64,000 bases of DNA, taken from positions 620,001-684,000 of the forward strand of contig BLSF01000004.1 of NCBI GenBank assembly GCA_012862575.1. The letters run 5' to 3'. Both the position numbers and the translations under genes were made by a program. The notes beneath the pieces are model-generated. The model was not told the DNA's origin. It saw nothing but the letters and a program-made list of their open reading frames with translations, and searched no databases. The DNA comes from Parietichytrium sp. I65-24A (taxonomy: Eukaryota > Sar > Bigyra > Thraustochytrida > Thraustochytriidae). Position 1 is the first letter of the stretch; each line of letters begins with the position of its first letter. Shown in pieces: positions 62,970 through 64,000 of the stretch.

Positions 62970-64000
62970 ATGGCCATGGCCAACCTCAAGCAAGGCGCGT
63001 TCCTGTCGGCGTCTCTGCAATCGGAGATTGAATGCTTGGAAGCGAGGCTGGCCGCACGGGTCGAGAATGAGACGGACGAAAAGGGAGATTCGGACGGTGG
63101 AGGTCGCAGACTTTCGGTGAGGCAGCGCACATCGATTGCGGAAACCATCGCGGTGAGAGAGTCGGAAGCCAAATGCGCGTACACTTGTCTCGCGGCTCTG
63201 GAGAAAGCCACGGTCAGGTCCGACGTGATGACGGAAGATATGGTTAAACTGTTACGAACCGTGATGGCTGTGCTTCAGCAGGCGCTTTGCAGAGAAACCA
63301 AGACTGCCGAGGGGAGGTATTTCAGAGAATATTACGCGGTTATGTCGGGGAAAAACCACCTCAAACTGTTGGAGCTTATGGCCAGCACGCGAAACCTGGA
63401 ATCGGAGGTCAGCGTCTCGCGGAACGAATATGTAAAGATGGTCCAACAGTACGCTGAGCTTGAACAAAAGCTGGAACAGGAGATTGAAGAATATCAAGAT
63501 CTTTTCGCGGAGCAGAGTGAAATGGGATCTCTTGTGCAAGGCTTGCAAGAGAGGCTGGACGCGGAGACCAGAAAGCACGAACGGCTGTTGGGACTTATCG
63601 ACGATACAGGGCGAGACCTTCACAAGGCTTCCAAAGTGCTTTATGAAGCCTCCAACAAAAAGAAGACCCTGCGATCAGACGTGAGAACCGTCGCAGAAAC
63701 GTTGGAGGAGTACAAGGCTCAGGACTTCCTCAAGGACGGCAAGGTAGAAATATGTAAGGTCATTGAGGTCCAGAATGAGATCAGTGAATTGAACGACCAG
63801 CTGCAGGCCAAGGAGGCCGCAATTCAGCTCAAGCAAGGAGCCTATGTGGAACTCCTTCGAAAAATAAGGGAGGCTGAAGTACAACTTCAAGAAGTCAAAC
63901 GCGAGATGAAAGCTGCACTCGCGGAAGAGACAAAGCTCCAGCGCAGTTTAACACCAAGGCCAAACTGGGAGATGGGTGCCAATCTTTGCCCGTGGCTTTA
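62970..64000 (+). CDS. Coiled-coil protein, cut by the window end
   Basis: From ATG 62970 (or Met at 62976) the frame is open to the last base, at least 343 codons, so this is the 5' part of a longer gene. After a short leader it is almost entirely helical and charged: SLQSEIECLEARLAARVENE, YAELEQKLEQEIEEYQDLFAE, LQERLDAETRKHERLLGLID, VQNEISELNDQLQAKEAA and KIREAEVQLQEVKREMKAAL. Near the window end the coil stops at LTPRPNWEMGANLCPW, a sharp change that may begin a conserved segment. No catalytic domain is visible. A cytoskeletal or ciliary coiled-coil protein is the likely kind; the family is not recognised. Confidence 0.75.
   Translation, partial: MAMANLKQGAFLSASLQSEIECLEARLAARVENETDEKGDSDGGGRRLSVRQRTSIAETIAVRESEAKCAYTCLAALEKATVRSDVMTEDMVKLLRTVMAVLQQALCRETKTAEGRYFREYYAVMSGKNHLKLLELMASTRNLESEVSVSRNEYVKMVQQYAELEQKLEQEIEEYQDLFAEQSEMGSLVQGLQERLDAETRKHERLLGLIDDTGRDLHKASKVLYEASNKKKTLRSDVRTVAETLEEYKAQDFLKDGKVEICKVIEVQNEISELNDQLQAKEAAIQLKQGAYVELLRKIREAEVQLQEVKREMKAALAEETKLQRSLTPRPNWEMGANLCPWL

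Overview
This window is nuclear DNA of a unicellular eukaryote. The genes are spread over both strands, carry few and short introns (about 60-135 bp, GT..AG, donors mostly GTAAGT or GTGAGT), and are separated by intergenic DNA rich in microsatellites. No operons, bacterial-type ribosome binding sites, CRISPR arrays, rRNA or tRNA genes were seen. The gene content (cytoplasmic dynein intermediate chain, an LRR+IQ protein, an EF-hand/WD40 protein of the ciliary WDR49 kind, several long coiled-coil proteins) suggests a lineage that builds cilia. The zinc-finger protein with three CX4CX10CX2H units joined by GGG(K/R)RC linkers is a type known mainly from stramenopiles and some other algae. The best guess is a stramenopile, perhaps a thraustochytrid-like one, but no marker here proves it.

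Layout. 1-1380: non-coding, with short repeats. 1381-6635 (+): LRR/IQ protein. 6877-8216 (-): alpha/beta hydrolase. 8799-10133 (-): lumenal JmjC/cupin-8 protein. 11890-14625 (+): type II membrane glycosyltransferase with a core-2/I-branching domain. 15203-16398 (+): RMDN-type TPR protein, three exons. 16630-18330 (-): selenocysteine elongation factor. 18331-33169: about 15 kb with no recognisable gene. 33170-34459 (+): zinc-finger protein. 34970-39157 (-): AVL9/DENN protein fused to MORN repeats, with a long Glu-His tract. 40096-40407 (+): mitochondrial-type ribosomal protein uS17. 40737-41929 (-): spliced gene of unknown function. 42780-45815 (+): EF-hand/WD40. 46764-48734 (+): dynein intermediate chain. 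49212-50699 (-): spliceosomal cyclophilin CWC27. 51738-52473 (+): VOC/glyoxalase-fold mitochondrial enzyme. 53061-54197 (+): ankyrin protein. 54398-55987 (-): branched-chain ketoacid dehydrogenase E2. 58859-59476 (+): ESCRT-III CHMP2. 59621-62317 (-): coiled-coil protein. 62970-64000 (+): coiled-coil protein running off the window.

The genes do not form one pathway. Convergent pairs sit close together (about 145-510 bp), while divergent pairs share longer promoters (about 0.65-2.9 kb; about 0.85 kb or more in all but the last pair). The most unusual items are the AVL9-DENN/MORN fusion with its Glu-His tract, an identical 12-bp palindrome found once in each of three divergent promoter regions, many tandem repeats with a 7-bp unit, the 15-kb gene-free stretch, an unidentified spliced gene that is easy to miss, and sequence variants in CWC27 and CHMP2 that bear on their activity.
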